This document shows positions 44,450 through 54,481 of a DNA stretch of 64,000 nucleotides, piece after piece. The DNA lies in contig JAHDYR010000034.1 in the NCBI GenBank assembly GCA_019828565.1, positions 88,209 to 152,208 of the forward strand, given 5' to 3'. Made by a program: the position numbers and the translations under genes. This DNA is from Carpediemonas membranifera. Its lineage: Eukaryota > Fornicata. Each line of letters begins with the position of its first letter. Position 1 is the first letter of the stretch. The notes beneath the pieces were generated by a model, which was not told the origin of the DNA, made no database searches, and saw only the letters and a program-made list of their open reading frames with translations.

Positions 44450-45281
44450 CCGGATGGATTACAGCATTCTTGAGTACCGCGACCCACACGAGGACGACAC
44501 CGATGAGTACCGAGCCTTCCTGGAGGACGAGGCCGAGTATAATGCACCAGCCACGGTCGATCGAAAGGGATACTGGATCGAGAAGGCCGCCCCACTCTTT
44601 TCCGACTGGACCCCCAGCACCTACTGTCCACAAATCAGAAGAGGCATAGCAGACAACGCCAACACCACCGGCATGACAGGCGGGTCAGCCCCAGTCACAA
44701 GGGAGGACATGATCAGGGCCATCAAGTCCAGGAACAGCGACATCGCGACGTACCAAGCGACACTATTCGCCGCGATTGCTTACCTGACCGTGAGCCGCGG
44801 AGCTGAAATCTTCAACCTGACGAGCGCTGACATCGTGTTCAAGGCAAACGGGGACGCCCAGCTGCTCCTTGGTCGCACAAAGACGCTTGCAAAGGTCACT
44901 AAGTCACTACCCAACACCCTACTAGGCCCATTCAACCCAGCGCTGGCCCTGAAGAGATGGGTACGAGGCTTGAACCTTCCACCGGACGCCTGCATCTGGC
45001 GCGCGATCACATCCTCATCGAAGGTCAGCCGTAAGACCCCGTGCACAATGCGACGTATGCGAGAGGAGCTACGCACAGTCTTCCACGACAACAGGATTGG
45101 CCTACACAGCTTCCGCAAGGGAGCGGCTTCCGAACTGGCACTAGCAGGCACACCGATAGAGACCTTACTCCAACTCGGAACCTGGGCTAACGGCAACTCT
45201 CTCCGGCCTTACATCGGGGAGGCTATCCGCAACCACCCTCGTCAAACCCGACAAACTGCAAACACCCTGTTCCCATTCTAA
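44134..45281 (+). pseudogene. YR5 tyrosine recombinase (one frame change)
   Basis: ATG 44134 (MADPPTDLNDPDYIPSELVD) overlaps RT-RNase H. Reading KRSVAGWITAFL to ~44470, then a shift to the frame EYRDPHEDDTDEYRAFLED...RKGYWIEKAAP. Catalytic residues intact: TVSRGAEIFNL (Arg), GRTKTLAK (Lys), LHSFRKGAASE (~45105), SLRPYIGEAI (Tyr ~45208). Without the shift it would be about 380 residues. The same D-x-DYIPSE motif as in YR3 and YR4 supports the early start. Confidence 0.87.
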
Positions 45282-45486
45282 CACCATAAACCATCGCACC
45301 GGAGGCCGTCAAGGAGACGCCCGGTCCAGCCGAAAGCAGCAAGGAGCTGCTGGCACTTGAGGCAGGCATGGAGCCGCCATACTCCACTGTAATTACTCTA
45401 CTTACCTCAGATCTGCGGACGGTGTTCCCCTTTGGGAGTATGAGTTAGGTGGCTAGCCTAGTCTAGCTAGTCTAGCGCGGGATACC
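45282..45486 (+). repeat. YR5 3' region with B1, junction to YR6
   Basis: No gene. B1 is 45427-45458 (CCCCTTTGGGAGTATG...GTGGCTAGCC). A 28-bp junction with three TAGTCTAGC-like units leads to the YR6 A1 repeat at 45487. Confidence 0.75.
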
Positions 45487-45567
45487 TCCTGTCACAGGAC
45501 CATCACTGGCACCTGCGCGCGCCGATCAATGTGCACTTTAGGTCACACTTCGAAACGCATCGGCAGG
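45487..45567 (+). repeat. YR6 A1 repeat
   Basis: 81 bp TCCTGTCACAGG...CATCGGCAGG; other copies 48877-48957 and 1686-1766. The Gag ATG follows it directly at 45568. Confidence 0.92.
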
Positions 45568-46830
45568 ATGTCTGATAACGAAGACCTGCCGCCGCAAGAC
45601 AGTCCCGATGAGCTTAACAAGCGTATCGAGAAGCTGGAGCGCTTGGTTAAGATACAATCGGAAGCAATTTTGGAGCAGCAAGCAGAAGCAGCTCGCCGTC
45701 CACTGTTCCTGGAGATGCCAAAGAGGTTCGGCCTCGAAGATGAGGCCAGATTCGTATACAAGACCATGAATAGGATCGAGAACGGCGCAAAGATGAAGGA
45801 GATCGGGAACATTCTCTTTGCAAGAATCCAGTACCTTCTAATCAAGGACGTGTACACTGACGCTACTGCAGAGCGGTTCGAGAACTATTGCAAGGCGAAG
45901 GGCGTGCCTGATCGCGACGAGGTCCTGGAACTGGCGGCCCGCGCCAAGTCTAAGGGCGATAAGCGCGACGCTAATTTTTCGCCGCGGTGGCCGCGCTCAG
46001 GACCGAGGTCGCACTCAGGCAGGATCCTCCGGCAAGAGAGCCCACACCTAACCCTCTTTCCATGCATGAACGCGGCGTGGAGGGAGTGGCAGAGGTTGGG
46101 AGCATCACAACGGGTGATCAACTGGTTACGATACGGGGTCGAGATCCGTCTGAGAAGTCAACCACCAGCACCAAGGCAACAGCCGACAGTCGACCCATTC
46201 ATTGTCCAGCAGATTCCTTCCTTGATAGAGACAGGCGTCATAGAGCAAGTGAATCCCTCTTCCCTGCGACACACCGCCTCGCTGTTTACTGTGCCGAAGG
46301 GCGAGTCGAAGAGGATCATTCACAACCTCACGATACTGAACGACTGCTCGGCAGAGCGCTCATCCTTCCGGCTCTACGGTCTGCGCAGAGCTCTCTCCCT
46401 TCTCCAGAGGGGCGACTGGATGGTCAAGTTCGACCTCAAGTCCGGGTACCATCAAGTACCAGTACGGAAGGAGGACCGCAAGCTGCTAGGAGTCTATCTT
46501 CCAGACGGACGAGCGTTTCAGTACAGAGTGCTAGGCTTCGGCTGGCGCGCATCGCCGTTCGTGTTTCAGACGATCACCAACCAACTCGCCAAGATACTAG
46601 CCCTTCGGACGGGTCTTACCATCGTTGTCTACCTCGACGACTTCCTCTTATTTCACCGCGACCGAGAAATCCTGAGGAGGGCGGTGCCGCGCATCAGGCG
46701 GACTCTAGCCGACCTCTGTGTCCTCACCTCAGAGGAGAAGTCAGAATGGGCACCGACTCAGTCATTGGTCTATCTGGGGCTCGTGATAGACTCCGCGAGT
46801 TTTACAATAATGAGACTTGGGCCAAGATCC
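45568..46830 (+). pseudogene. YR6 Gag-RT fusion
   Basis: ATG 45568 (MSDNEDLPPQDSPDELNKRI). Gag part of about 135 residues with coiled coil and the core MPKRFGLEDEARFVYKTM, basic AARAKSKGDKRD. It continues in the same frame into RT: PCMNAAWREWQRLGAS, KRIIHNLTILND, KFDLKSGYHQVPV, LGFGWRASPFVFQ, VYLDDFLLF (~46628). In RT the usual R-x-x-H-DLR-x-LN box has NLTILND. Coding homology breaks at VIDSASFTI (~46812); a segment of roughly 20 codons preceding the RNase H linker is missing and the frame changes, with a stop at 46842. Confidence 0.87.
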
Positions 46831-47789
46831 TCGGGAGACTGACTTACTTCGCTACAACCGCCCACGGGGCTTTCCTCCGGCTGAGACACCTTCAACAGGA
46901 CCCACTCTCCAAGGAGCTACTGCAAGAGTGGCTGCTACTGCTAAGAGAGCGCCCAGTCCGAGACATCAGAGAACTTCAGTCGCTTTGGGGCGCTCACCCC
47001 TCCCTAGACCTCGTCGTATCGACAGACGCATCTGGAGTCAAGTGGGGAGCAGCCGTGCACGGCGAGTATGGGACCTCAGCCTCGGGCACGTTCACTCCAG
47101 AACTAAGAGCAGAATCTATCAACGTGAAGGAGCTCGCGGGAATCCTACAGGGCATCCGTCTGATCGGCAGACAGAGTTCCCAACGCGAGCTATCGATCTT
47201 CTCAGACAACACATCAGCTCTGGCCTGGCTCAACAAGGCGGGGTCTACGAAGGCTCCACCTCAGGCCCTGCACATTCTAGCCCAGATCCAGAAGGAGGCG
47301 GAGGACCGGAACCTGACACTCCGTGGACTACACACTCCGGGCATCATCAACCTGGCAGCAGATCGGCTGTCCAGAGGCTTCTCACGACTCCCTTCCTCTC
47401 TGGAGTCCAGCATGGAATCTGTCCTCGCGGAGTGGGGTCCAGTCCAGACAGTCTCAACGGACGTAGACGTAAGGCTTGGATGTCGCGTCCTCTGGGCCCC
47501 CAATTCGTCTATGGCAGCCATAGTCCAGAAGATAGCGACAGCGAGAGTTCAGACTCAGACTGGACACCCGAGGTCCTGGACCTCAGCAGTCTTTCTCCTC
47601 TACCCAGAGGTTCAAGCGCCGGAGATGAGACTCCTCAAGAGTTGGACGTCCTGGAAACTCCATCTCTCCGTCCCGGCTTCGAGCTCAGATCTGGCCCACC
47701 TACTTCACCTACAGGACAGAGGACGCCTACGGTTCAATGTGATGGCGTTCAGGACGTTTTCCACAGAGTCCTCAGGTCGGACAGAGTGA
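46812..47789 (+). pseudogene. YR6 RNase H and C-terminal domain
   Basis: Continues the RT gene in another frame from NNETWAKILGRLTYFATTAH. RNase H: VVSTDASGVKWGA (~47010), IFSDNTSALAWLN (~47197), HTPGIINLAADRLSRG (~47332). Then EWGPVQTVSTDVD and the conserved GHPRSWTSAVFLLYPEVQAPE (~47560), which overlaps the recombinase start in the other frame. The stop at 47789 lies well inside the recombinase. Confidence 0.85.
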
Positions 47790-48664
47790 TTCACCTTAAT
47801 CACGCGTCTGCTCGGACGGTGGCCGGCTGGGTGGCCAGGTTTGAAGGCTCTCGCGATCGCAGCCTGTCGGATCGAGACCAGCTTGTAGCCTTCCTCAAGG
47901 ACGAAGGCTCCTTCTGCGGGCCATCGAACGTGGCGAGGAAGGGCTACTGGATTGTTCAGCTACAGGAGTTCCTCAAAGACTGGCATCCGCCCGCCAACTC
48001 CAAGTACATCGTTAAGCAGGCGGCTAAGGGCGCCAGCACGGCGGGAACTACCGGCGGCTCGCGCGCCATCACCAAGGCTGAGATGATCGAGGCACTGGGG
48101 CGCCGGAGTGACGACTTTGAGTCATATCAGGCATGTCTCTTTGGGGCAGTCGCCTATCTGACGGTGTCCAGAGGCATCGAGATACTCTCCCTATGCCCGG
48201 CCGACCTGGAGCTACTCAAGAACGGCGACATTCTCCTACACATTCAGCGGACCAAGACCATCCTAACGGGAGTTAAGAAGCGCGTACCATACGTATGGCT
48301 ATCAGCCGCCTTCAACCCGGCCTTGGCACTTAGACGCTGGGTCGAGGGCACACACTACCTGGCTGATGACACCCCCATCTGGCGAGTCATAGTCAACGGG
48401 CGCCTGAGCAGAGACAAACCGCTCACAGCCGCACACCTCCGACGAGTCGTGAAGGCGTTGTTCGGTCCACGGACGGGTCTCCACAGCTTCCGTAAGGGGG
48501 CAGCGTCGGAGATGGCTCTATCAGGAGTCCCGCTGGAGGTGATCCTCTCAATGGGCACATGGAAGGACGTCACCTCCCTCCGCAGCTATGTCGCTGACGC
48601 CATCAGAACAAACGAGGACCTCACCAGGAGGATGAACCTCAGCCTTCTCGGGCCCCACTTTTAA
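47480..48664 (+). CDS. YR6 tyrosine recombinase
   Basis: 394 residues from ATG 47480 (MSRPLGPQFVYGSHSPEDSD), with the acidic SDSDWTPEVLDLSSL segment equivalent to the YVPSE motif of other elements. Core HLNHASARTVAGWVARFEGS, RKGYWIVQLQ. Catalytic residues complete: TVSRGIEILSL (Arg), QRTKTILTG (Lys), LHSFRKGAASE (~48478), SLRSYVADAI (Tyr ~48583). Intact and therefore possibly able to act in trans. Confidence 0.92.
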   Translation: MSRPLGPQFVYGSHSPEDSDSESSDSDWTPEVLDLSSLSPLPRGSSAGDETPQELDVLETPSLRPGFELRSGPPTSPTGQRTPTVQCDGVQDVFHRVLRSDRVIHLNHASARTVAGWVARFEGSRDRSLSDRDQLVAFLKDEGSFCGPSNVARKGYWIVQLQEFLKDWHPPANSKYIVKQAAKGASTAGTTGGSRAITKAEMIEALGRRSDDFESYQACLFGAVAYLTVSRGIEILSLCPADLELLKNGDILLHIQRTKTILTGVKKRVPYVWLSAAFNPALALRRWVEGTHYLADDTPIWRVIVNGRLSRDKPLTAAHLRRVVKALFGPRTGLHSFRKGAASEMALSGVPLEVILSMGTWKDVTSLRSYVADAIRTNEDLTRRMNLSLLGPHF

Positions 48665-49137
48665 CCACCCCCTCCATTAAACATCCGCGTTCGAGGGGAA
48701 CGGCCGAGGCGAGACGGACTCGCCGGCCTGGATTCATCATTAATTCTTAACTCTGGTCGAGGCGAGATAGACTCGCCGGCCCAAAGCTTTAGTCCCACAG
48801 GGACGTCTTGCGGGATTGTCCCATTTTGGTTGGATTTAAGAGGAGGGCTCTCTGTTATAGAGCCACACTTTGTGGATCCTGTCACAGGACCATCACTGGC
48901 ACCTGCGCGCGCCGATCAATGTGCACTTTAGGTCACACTTCGAAACGCATCGGCAGGTGTCGGAGCCGTTTCGGACCTGACCGGATCGCGAGACGAGGAT
49001 TTACCCGGGTCTGTCATAAGAGCTCGGGGAAGCCACCCGAAGTAAATACTCGCCCCCCCCATTTTGGTTGGATTTAAGAGGAGGGCTCTCTGTTATAGAG
49101 CCACACTTTGTGGAGTTGGTATCGGAGGCAATAAAAC
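48665..49137 (+). repeat. YR6 3' terminal region: hairpins, B1, A2, spacer, B2
   Basis: Two similar hairpins GGCGAGACGGACTCGCC (48708-48724) and GGCGAGATAGACTCGCC (48761-48777) follow the recombinase stop. Then B1 48821-48876, A2 48877-48957, spacer ending in eight C, B2 49058-49114. 49115-49137 is the short link to the tRNA gene. No protein gene. Confidence 0.88.
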
Positions 49138-49210
49138 TCCGATCAGCCGGATTTGAACCAGCGACCCCAGGATCTACAGTCCCATGCTCTGCCAACTGAG
49201 CTATGATCGG
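49138..49210 (-). tRNA. tRNA-Tyr (anticodon GTA), intronless
   Basis: Minus strand, 73 nt. All arms fold: acceptor CCGATCA/TGATCGG with discriminator A; D arm GCTC-AGTTGGCA-GAGC; anticodon arm TGGGA-CTGTAGA-TCCTG with anticodon GTA; variable GGGTC; T arm GCTGG-TTCAAAT-CCGGC. C1:G72 is the eukaryotic/archaeal tRNA-Tyr identity pair. No intron after position 37, which is unusual because nuclear tRNA-Tyr genes of most eukaryotes have one. Internal A and B boxes (TAGCTCAGTTGG, GGTTCAAATCC) are present. It lies between the 3' end of YR6 and the 5' repeat of YR7. Confidence 0.95.
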
Positions 49211-49212
49211 AT

Positions 49213-49481
49213 GCATACCGTCGTAGACGCGATGCGTAAGTACGCCTCGGGGCGTGGTACAGGCCCAGATGGACTACCGGCCATCTGGTACAAATATTCG
49301 AGAGAGATCGAATATTGACCAAATATTCGAATCAAATCTACGGTCCAGTTCAGACCAATTTTACCAAGGGGTTAAAACCCCATTCCCCGGTAGTTCCGAG
49401 AAGATGGGCGACGCACAGCCCCCCGTGACACTGGAGAGCCTGGAGGTCAGAGCATGTTTCCCATCAATCTCGGGTATAAAT
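49213..49481 (+). repeat. YR7 A repeat, copy 1
   Basis: 269 bp, GCATACCGTCGTAGACGCG...CTCGGGTATAAAT. It includes AATATTCGA-6-TCGAATATT and GGGGTTAAAACCCC palindromes. A short frame (ATG 49269 to 49493) runs through it without recognisable product. Confidence 0.92.
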
Positions 49482-49483
49482 AA

Positions 49484-51076
49484 ATGGGATTGACCGAGAT
49501 AGCGAATGCACTGACCAAGGGGGCGTGGCTCGCCAGCGTGGACCTGAAGAGCGGATATTACCAAGTCCTGGTCGAACAGACGGGTCGGAAATGGCTAGGC
49601 TTCCAGCACGAAGGGAACACGTACCGCTGGAACGCGCTTCCTTTCGGCCTCAACACGGCCCCGGAAGCATTTCAATCGATCACGGCGCAGGCGGCGAAGA
49701 TCATCCGCCGAGAGCTCTCTCTCACAGTGTTCGTCTACCTAGACGACCTGTTGTTCGCCGACCCATCACAGCAAGAGCTAGCACGAAAGATGCCCGAAGT
49801 CCTGAAGATAATGGAGCGGCTAGGAATGATAATCTCGAGAAACAAGTGCGTTCTTACACCGACACGACGAATCGAGTACCTGGGAATAGTTATCGATACG
49901 CGCAAGAACACAATGTCTCTTCCGAACGACAAGCGCGTGGAGCTGAGAAGAATGATCGATCAGGTGCTCAAAGAACGAAGAACAACGAAGATAGAACTCC
50001 AGCGACTCATTGGCAAACTCCTTTTCGCCAGATTCGCAGTAGGAGCAAGAACGCTTCCTCGACTGAGAGAACTCCAGTTAATGGTGACTGCGCCGAGTCA
50101 GCGATTTACGAGAGCCTCCATGCCCCGAGACGCCCGCACAGACCTCAGATGGTGGGCGCGTGTGATCGCGACAGACCCGCAGTACGCAATGCAGGGGTCA
50201 CCGCGACCGGAGATCAGGGTCGAGACAGACGCCTCGGACGTAGCCTACGGCGCGACAATATGGACAGACAGCGAGAGGATGGAGATCCAGGGCCGGTTCA
50301 AGCAGTCATGCATACACAAGTCGATCAACTGCAAAGAGACGAGGGCCATAACCACGGCGCTGCGACACTGGGCACATGTGATCCGAGACAGAGATGTCCT
50401 GATCGCGGGAGACAACACCTCGTCACTCGCGTGGGTTGCGAAGAGTTCGACGAAGGCCCCAGCCCACATTCGCCGGGAGATCGCCGACCTACACGACTTC
50501 CTGCATGCCAACGGTTGCCGCTTGAGAGTCAAACATATCGCAGGTGTATTCAACACAACGGCCGATGCTCTGTCGAGGTACAAGAAGCTCGATTGGGCCA
50601 TGCCAGCGGCCCTGCTGGCAGCTGCGATAGAGAGGTGGGGAGCAGTGGACCGAGCGCTGTTCGCGGCCGAAAGGTTCTTACCCCAGGACTACGACTACTG
50701 CAGAGACGCGTTCACAGCGAACTGGACAGAGTGCCGGTCAGTGGCGGTCCCCCCGGTGGCCATGCTCGACCGAGTGGCCGAACGACTGGAGGCAATCGTA
50801 GACCAACGAGAAGAGAGACATCCCAGTCAACAACAGTCAGGAATCCTAGTTATCGCCCCAGTCAGGCAGACGAACATCGACTTGCGCCTTATCCGAGTCG
50901 CACAGGAGACAGTCAACGCATCGCTACCAGCCCACTGGTGGGCAGACACGGAGTTGGCGGTACTGTTCGAGGGCAAGACACACATTCCCTTCAGGGCGTA
51001 CTGGGTCCCGGTGATGACGTCAGCCTCGGAATCTTCCTATCAGCATCAGCAGTGCAAGCGCGACACCGAGCACTAA
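49484..51076 (+). CDS. YR7 copy 1 RT-RNase H lacking the RT N-terminus
   Basis: ATG 49484 (MGLTEIANALTKGAWLAS), 530 residues. RT starts just before motif A (SVDLKSGYYQVLV); the fingers with the R-x-x-HDLR-x-LN box present in YR1-YR5 are missing. LPFGLNTAPEAFQ and VYLDDLLFA (~49733) are intact. RNase H: RVETDASDVAYGA (~50218), IAGDNTSSLAWV (~50402), HIAGVFNTTADALSRY (~50533). C-terminal domain to 51076. A product of this length would be unlikely to work as RT unless joined to upstream coding sequence by splicing or frameshift. Confidence 0.88.
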   Translation: MGLTEIANALTKGAWLASVDLKSGYYQVLVEQTGRKWLGFQHEGNTYRWNALPFGLNTAPEAFQSITAQAAKIIRRELSLTVFVYLDDLLFADPSQQELARKMPEVLKIMERLGMIISRNKCVLTPTRRIEYLGIVIDTRKNTMSLPNDKRVELRRMIDQVLKERRTTKIELQRLIGKLLFARFAVGARTLPRLRELQLMVTAPSQRFTRASMPRDARTDLRWWARVIATDPQYAMQGSPRPEIRVETDASDVAYGATIWTDSERMEIQGRFKQSCIHKSINCKETRAITTALRHWAHVIRDRDVLIAGDNTSSLAWVAKSSTKAPAHIRREIADLHDFLHANGCRLRVKHIAGVFNTTADALSRYKKLDWAMPAALLAAAIERWGAVDRALFAAERFLPQDYDYCRDAFTANWTECRSVAVPPVAMLDRVAERLEAIVDQREERHPSQQQSGILVIAPVRQTNIDLRLIRVAQETVNASLPAHWWADTELAVLFEGKTHIPFRAYWVPVMTSASESSYQHQQCKRDTEH

Positions 51077-52216
51077 GAGCCGCAGGCGTGACACCCGACA
51101 GAACCAGAACGCAGATAATATGGTCCCGGGCTAGCCGTCCTAAGAACGAGGACGTCGAGAGAAAGGTCGCGTCCAGCCCGCTCCTGCTCCGCCTCGAGAA
51201 GGTGACGCGTGATCGAATTGCAACAGAGACCGCAAAGTTCACATTCTTCCGCAACATGACCAGAGAACCAGATGACTCGGACTTCGAGGCCTACCTCGGA
51301 CAAAATGACGACCCGGCACCAACCCCACGGGAAGCTGCATGGGAGATCGTACGACAAGCCCACGAGAAAATCCATGACCAGAAGTGGGTGCAAGAGTTCG
51401 AGGAGGTGGCAATCGCGGGGGATGATGACGACACACTGCTATGGTTCATTATAGGGGAGGTGCCCTTCCTCGCCAAAGACTCACTGCTAACGAAGGAGGC
51501 AAACATCAGAGATGGAATGACCGCATTGGGCGAACCCATAGAATGCCCACCACTCCACCGGGCCCTGATCAAGGCTTGTGGCAGATTGGCTGGAAGGTGC
51601 CCAACGTCAAGCCAGCGTCGAACAGGGAAAGCATGGCCAATAGCCAGGGAGACCCTGTCACAGGCTGCGGTGCAAGCAGGCAAGAGCGTCACACCAGCAT
51701 TGACTCAAGCAATAGCTTTCGGGCTGGTCGGGTTCGCGACAATATCTCGGTCGGGGGGAGATACGGGGGCTCTCAACATCAGACGTCGAACGACACGGCA
51801 GGGACATCACCATCACCATACGACGCTCCAAGACATCGGATGAACCCATGCTAAAGCTGGTCCCTAACGTCCCCGGAGACGACAACCCGGCAGACTGGCT
51901 TGCGAGACATATGGAAAACCTCCCAGATGAAGGACCCCTGTGGCGCTCATTCGAGGCCAGGGACGCGCTGATCAAGGACAACAGGTCCTCCCTGATGAAC
52001 AGAGACCACCCTTGGAGAAGATGGGAGATGTCCATGGACCTAGAGGAGGTGCTGCGCGCGTCGGGCCACTCATTCCGGAGAGGAGGCGCAGTCCACATGA
52101 TGAAGCTAGGTGTAGCCCCAGCAGTGATCCAAGCAATCGGGGGCTGGAAACAGCTCGACTCGATGCAGACCTACGTCAGTGAAGCCGTGCGCCTCTCCAC
52201 GAGCGCTTGGGTGTAG
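51077..52216 (+). pseudogene. YR7 copy 1 tyrosine recombinase (frameshifted)
   Basis: Reads GVTPDRTRTQIIWSRASRPKN...AIAFGLVGFATISRSG to ~51757, where six G (five in copy 2) shift the frame after the first catalytic Arg. The rest continues in another frame from PMLKLVPNVPGDDNPADW to HSFRRGGAVHM (~52069) and MQTYVSEAVRL (Tyr ~52170). N-terminal limit approximate. Confidence 0.85.
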
Positions 52217-52619
52217 AAGGACGAGAAAGACGGATAATACATAGAATATGATTGCATAAGGCCCCATTAGACTGTACAATAGGCCATGTAAGAGTTAAAG
52301 ATATGATAGAGAGCAGAAGAGAAGGCGGGAGAAAGGAGAAACCGCAGCAGATTGTCACTAATGGTTAATAAGATCGATATATCGAAGACTATCGAAGAAT
52401 TGGCCGGAGAGAGTGAGAAAATGCCGGCGAATGGAAATGGCCAAAACCGCGCACAAAGAATGACTATCAGGCTGTGAAAATATGTGCCTGAGAGATGGGC
52501 ATCAATGGCATGCTTGGAGGCACAGGAGACCAGAGAAATAATTTCTGAAGAGAAAATTTTTATTATATGATGGCGGGATACATCAATTGGAGACTTCGAC
52601 CGTAGTCGACTGCAAGTCG
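52217..52619 (+). repeat. YR7 copy 1 3' region with B repeat
   Basis: 365 bp of purine-rich non-coding sequence, then B 52582-52620 (ATCAATTGGAGACTTCG...GCAAGTCGG). B contains CGAC-CGTA-GTCG and GACT-GCA-AGTC inverted repeats, plausible recombinase half-sites. Confidence 0.8.
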
Positions 52620-52888
52620 GCATACCGTCGTAGACGCGATGCGTAAGTACGCCTCGGGGCGTGGTACAGGCCCAGATGGACTACCGGCCATCTGGTACAA
52701 ATATTCGAGAGAGATCGAATATTGACCAAATATTCGAATCAAATCTACGGTCCAGTTCAGACCAATTTTACCAAGGGGTTAAAACCCCATTCCCCGGTAG
52801 TTCCGAGAAGATGGGCGACGCACAGCCCCCCGTGACACTGGAGAGCCTGGAGGTCAGAGCATGTTTCCCATCAATCTCGGGTATAAAT
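52620..52888 (+). repeat. YR7 A repeat, copy 2
   Basis: 269 bp, no difference from 49213-49481 seen by eye. It abuts the B repeat. Confidence 0.92.
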
Positions 52889-52890
52889 AA

Positions 52891-54481
52891 ATGGGATTGA
52901 CCGAGATAGCGAATGCACTGACCAAGGGGGCGTGGCTCGCCAGCGTGGACCTGAAGAGCGGATATTACCAAGTCCTGGTCGAACAGACGGGTCGGAAATG
53001 GCTAGGCTTCCAGCACGAAGGGAACACGTACCGCTGGAACGCGCTTCCTTTCGGCCTCAACACGGCCCCGGAAGCATTTCAATCGATCACGGCGCAGGCG
53101 GCGAAGATCATCCGCCGAGAGCTCTCTCACAGTGTTCGTCTACCTAGACGACCTGTTGTTCGCCGACCCATCACAGCAAGAGCTAGCACGAAAGATGCCC
53201 GAAGTCCTGAAGATAATGGAGCGGCTAGGAATGATAATCTCGAGAAACAAGTGCGTTCTTACACCGACACGACGAATCGAGTACCTGGGAATAGTTATCG
53301 ATACGCGCAAGAACACAATGTCTCTTCCGAACGACAAGCGCGTGGAGCTGAGAAGAATGATCGATCAGGTGCTCAAAGAACGAAGAACAACGAAGATAGA
53401 ACTCCAGCGACTCATTGGCAAACTCCTTTTCGCCAGATTCGCAGTAGGAGCAAGAACGCTTCCTCGACTGAGAGAACTCCAGTTAATGGTGACTGCGCCG
53501 AGTCAGCGATTTACGAGAGCCTCCATGCCCCGAGACGCCCGCACAGACCTCAGATGGTGGGCGCGTGTGATCGCGACAGACCCGCAGTACGCAATGCAGG
53601 GGTCACCGCGACCGGAGATCAGGGTCGAGACAGACGCCTCGGACGTAGCCTACGGCGCGACAATATGGACAGACAGCGAGAGGATGGAGATCCAGGGCCG
53701 GTTCAAGCAGTCATGCATACACAAGTCGATCAACTGCAAAGAGACGAGGGCCATAACCACGGCGCTGCGACACTGGGCACATGTGATCCGAGACAGAGAT
53801 GTCCTGATCGCGGGAGACAACACCTCGTCACTCGCGTGGGTTGCGAAGAGTTCGACGAAGGCCCCAGCCCACATTCGCCGGGGAGATCGCCGACCTACAC
53901 GACTTCCTGCATGCCAACGGTTGCCGCTTGAGAGTCAAACATATCGCAGGTGTATTCAACACAACGGCCGATGCTCTGTCGAGGTACAAGAAGCTCGATT
54001 GGGCCATGCCAGCAGCCCTGCTGGCAGCTGCGATAGAGAGGTGGGGAGCAGTGGACCGAGCGCTGTTCGCGGCCGAAAGGTTCTTACCCCAGGACTACGA
54101 CTACTGCAGAGACGCGTTCACAGCGAACTGGACAGAGTGCCGGTCAGTGGCGGTCCCCCGGTGGCCATGCTCGACCGAGTGGCCGAACGACTGGAGGCAA
54201 TCGTAGACCAACGAGAAGAGAGACATCCCAGTCAACAACAGTCAGGAATCCTAGTTATCGCCCCAGTCAGGCAGACGAACATCGACTTGCGCCTTATCCG
54301 AGTCGCACAGGAGACAGTCAACGCATCGCTACCAGCCCACTGGTGGGCAGACACGGAGTTGGCGGTACTGTTCGAGGGCAAGACACACATTCCCTTCAGG
54401 GCGTACTGGGTCCCGGTGATGACGTCAGCCTCGGAATCTTCCTATCAGCATCAGCAGTGCAAGCGCGACACCGAGCACTAA
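52891..54481 (+). pseudogene. YR7 copy 2 RT-RNase H (frameshifted)
   Basis: Same gene as 49484-51076. A CT is missing at ~53125 (GAGCTCTCTCAC versus GAGCTCTCTCTCAC), one G is extra at ~53881 and one C is missing at ~54158, giving three frame changes. Frames 52891-53125, 53132-53880, 53881-54158 and 54160-54481 follow one another. YLDD box at ~53140. Confidence 0.88.

Larger units (their letters stand above)
41869..45458 (+). mobile_element. YR5: YR retrotransposon, A1 to B1, A2-B2 missing in place
   Basis: Starts at the end of YR4's B2. A1 (41876-41973) matches YR2r. Gag, RT-RNase H and recombinase follow, then B1 (45427-45458), identical to YR2r's B2. Instead of an A2 the sequence continues, after 28 bp, into YR6. 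Two frame changes (near 43980 and 44470) break the genes. The spacer in YR2r (AATAAA, eight C) shows what the missing A2-B2 should look like. Confidence 0.88.
45459..49114 (+). mobile_element. YR6: complete-length YR retrotransposon with split repeats
   Basis: A1 45487-45567, A2 48877-48957 (81 bp); B1 48821-48876 and B2 ~49058-49114 (about 56 bp, GGTTGGATTTAAGAGGAGGG...ACACTTTGTGGA). B1 abuts A2. Gag and RT are fused in a single frame, unlike the other YR elements. A deletion with frame change near 46820 breaks RT-RNase H. The spacer before B2 has GTAAATACTCG and eight C. B2 ends 23 bp from the 3' end of tRNA-Tyr. Confidence 0.9.

Noticed and set aside
49269-49493. Small protein encoded in the YR7 A repeat
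   Set aside because: Occurs in each A copy, changes its end in the third copy and shows no domain; probably non-coding leader.
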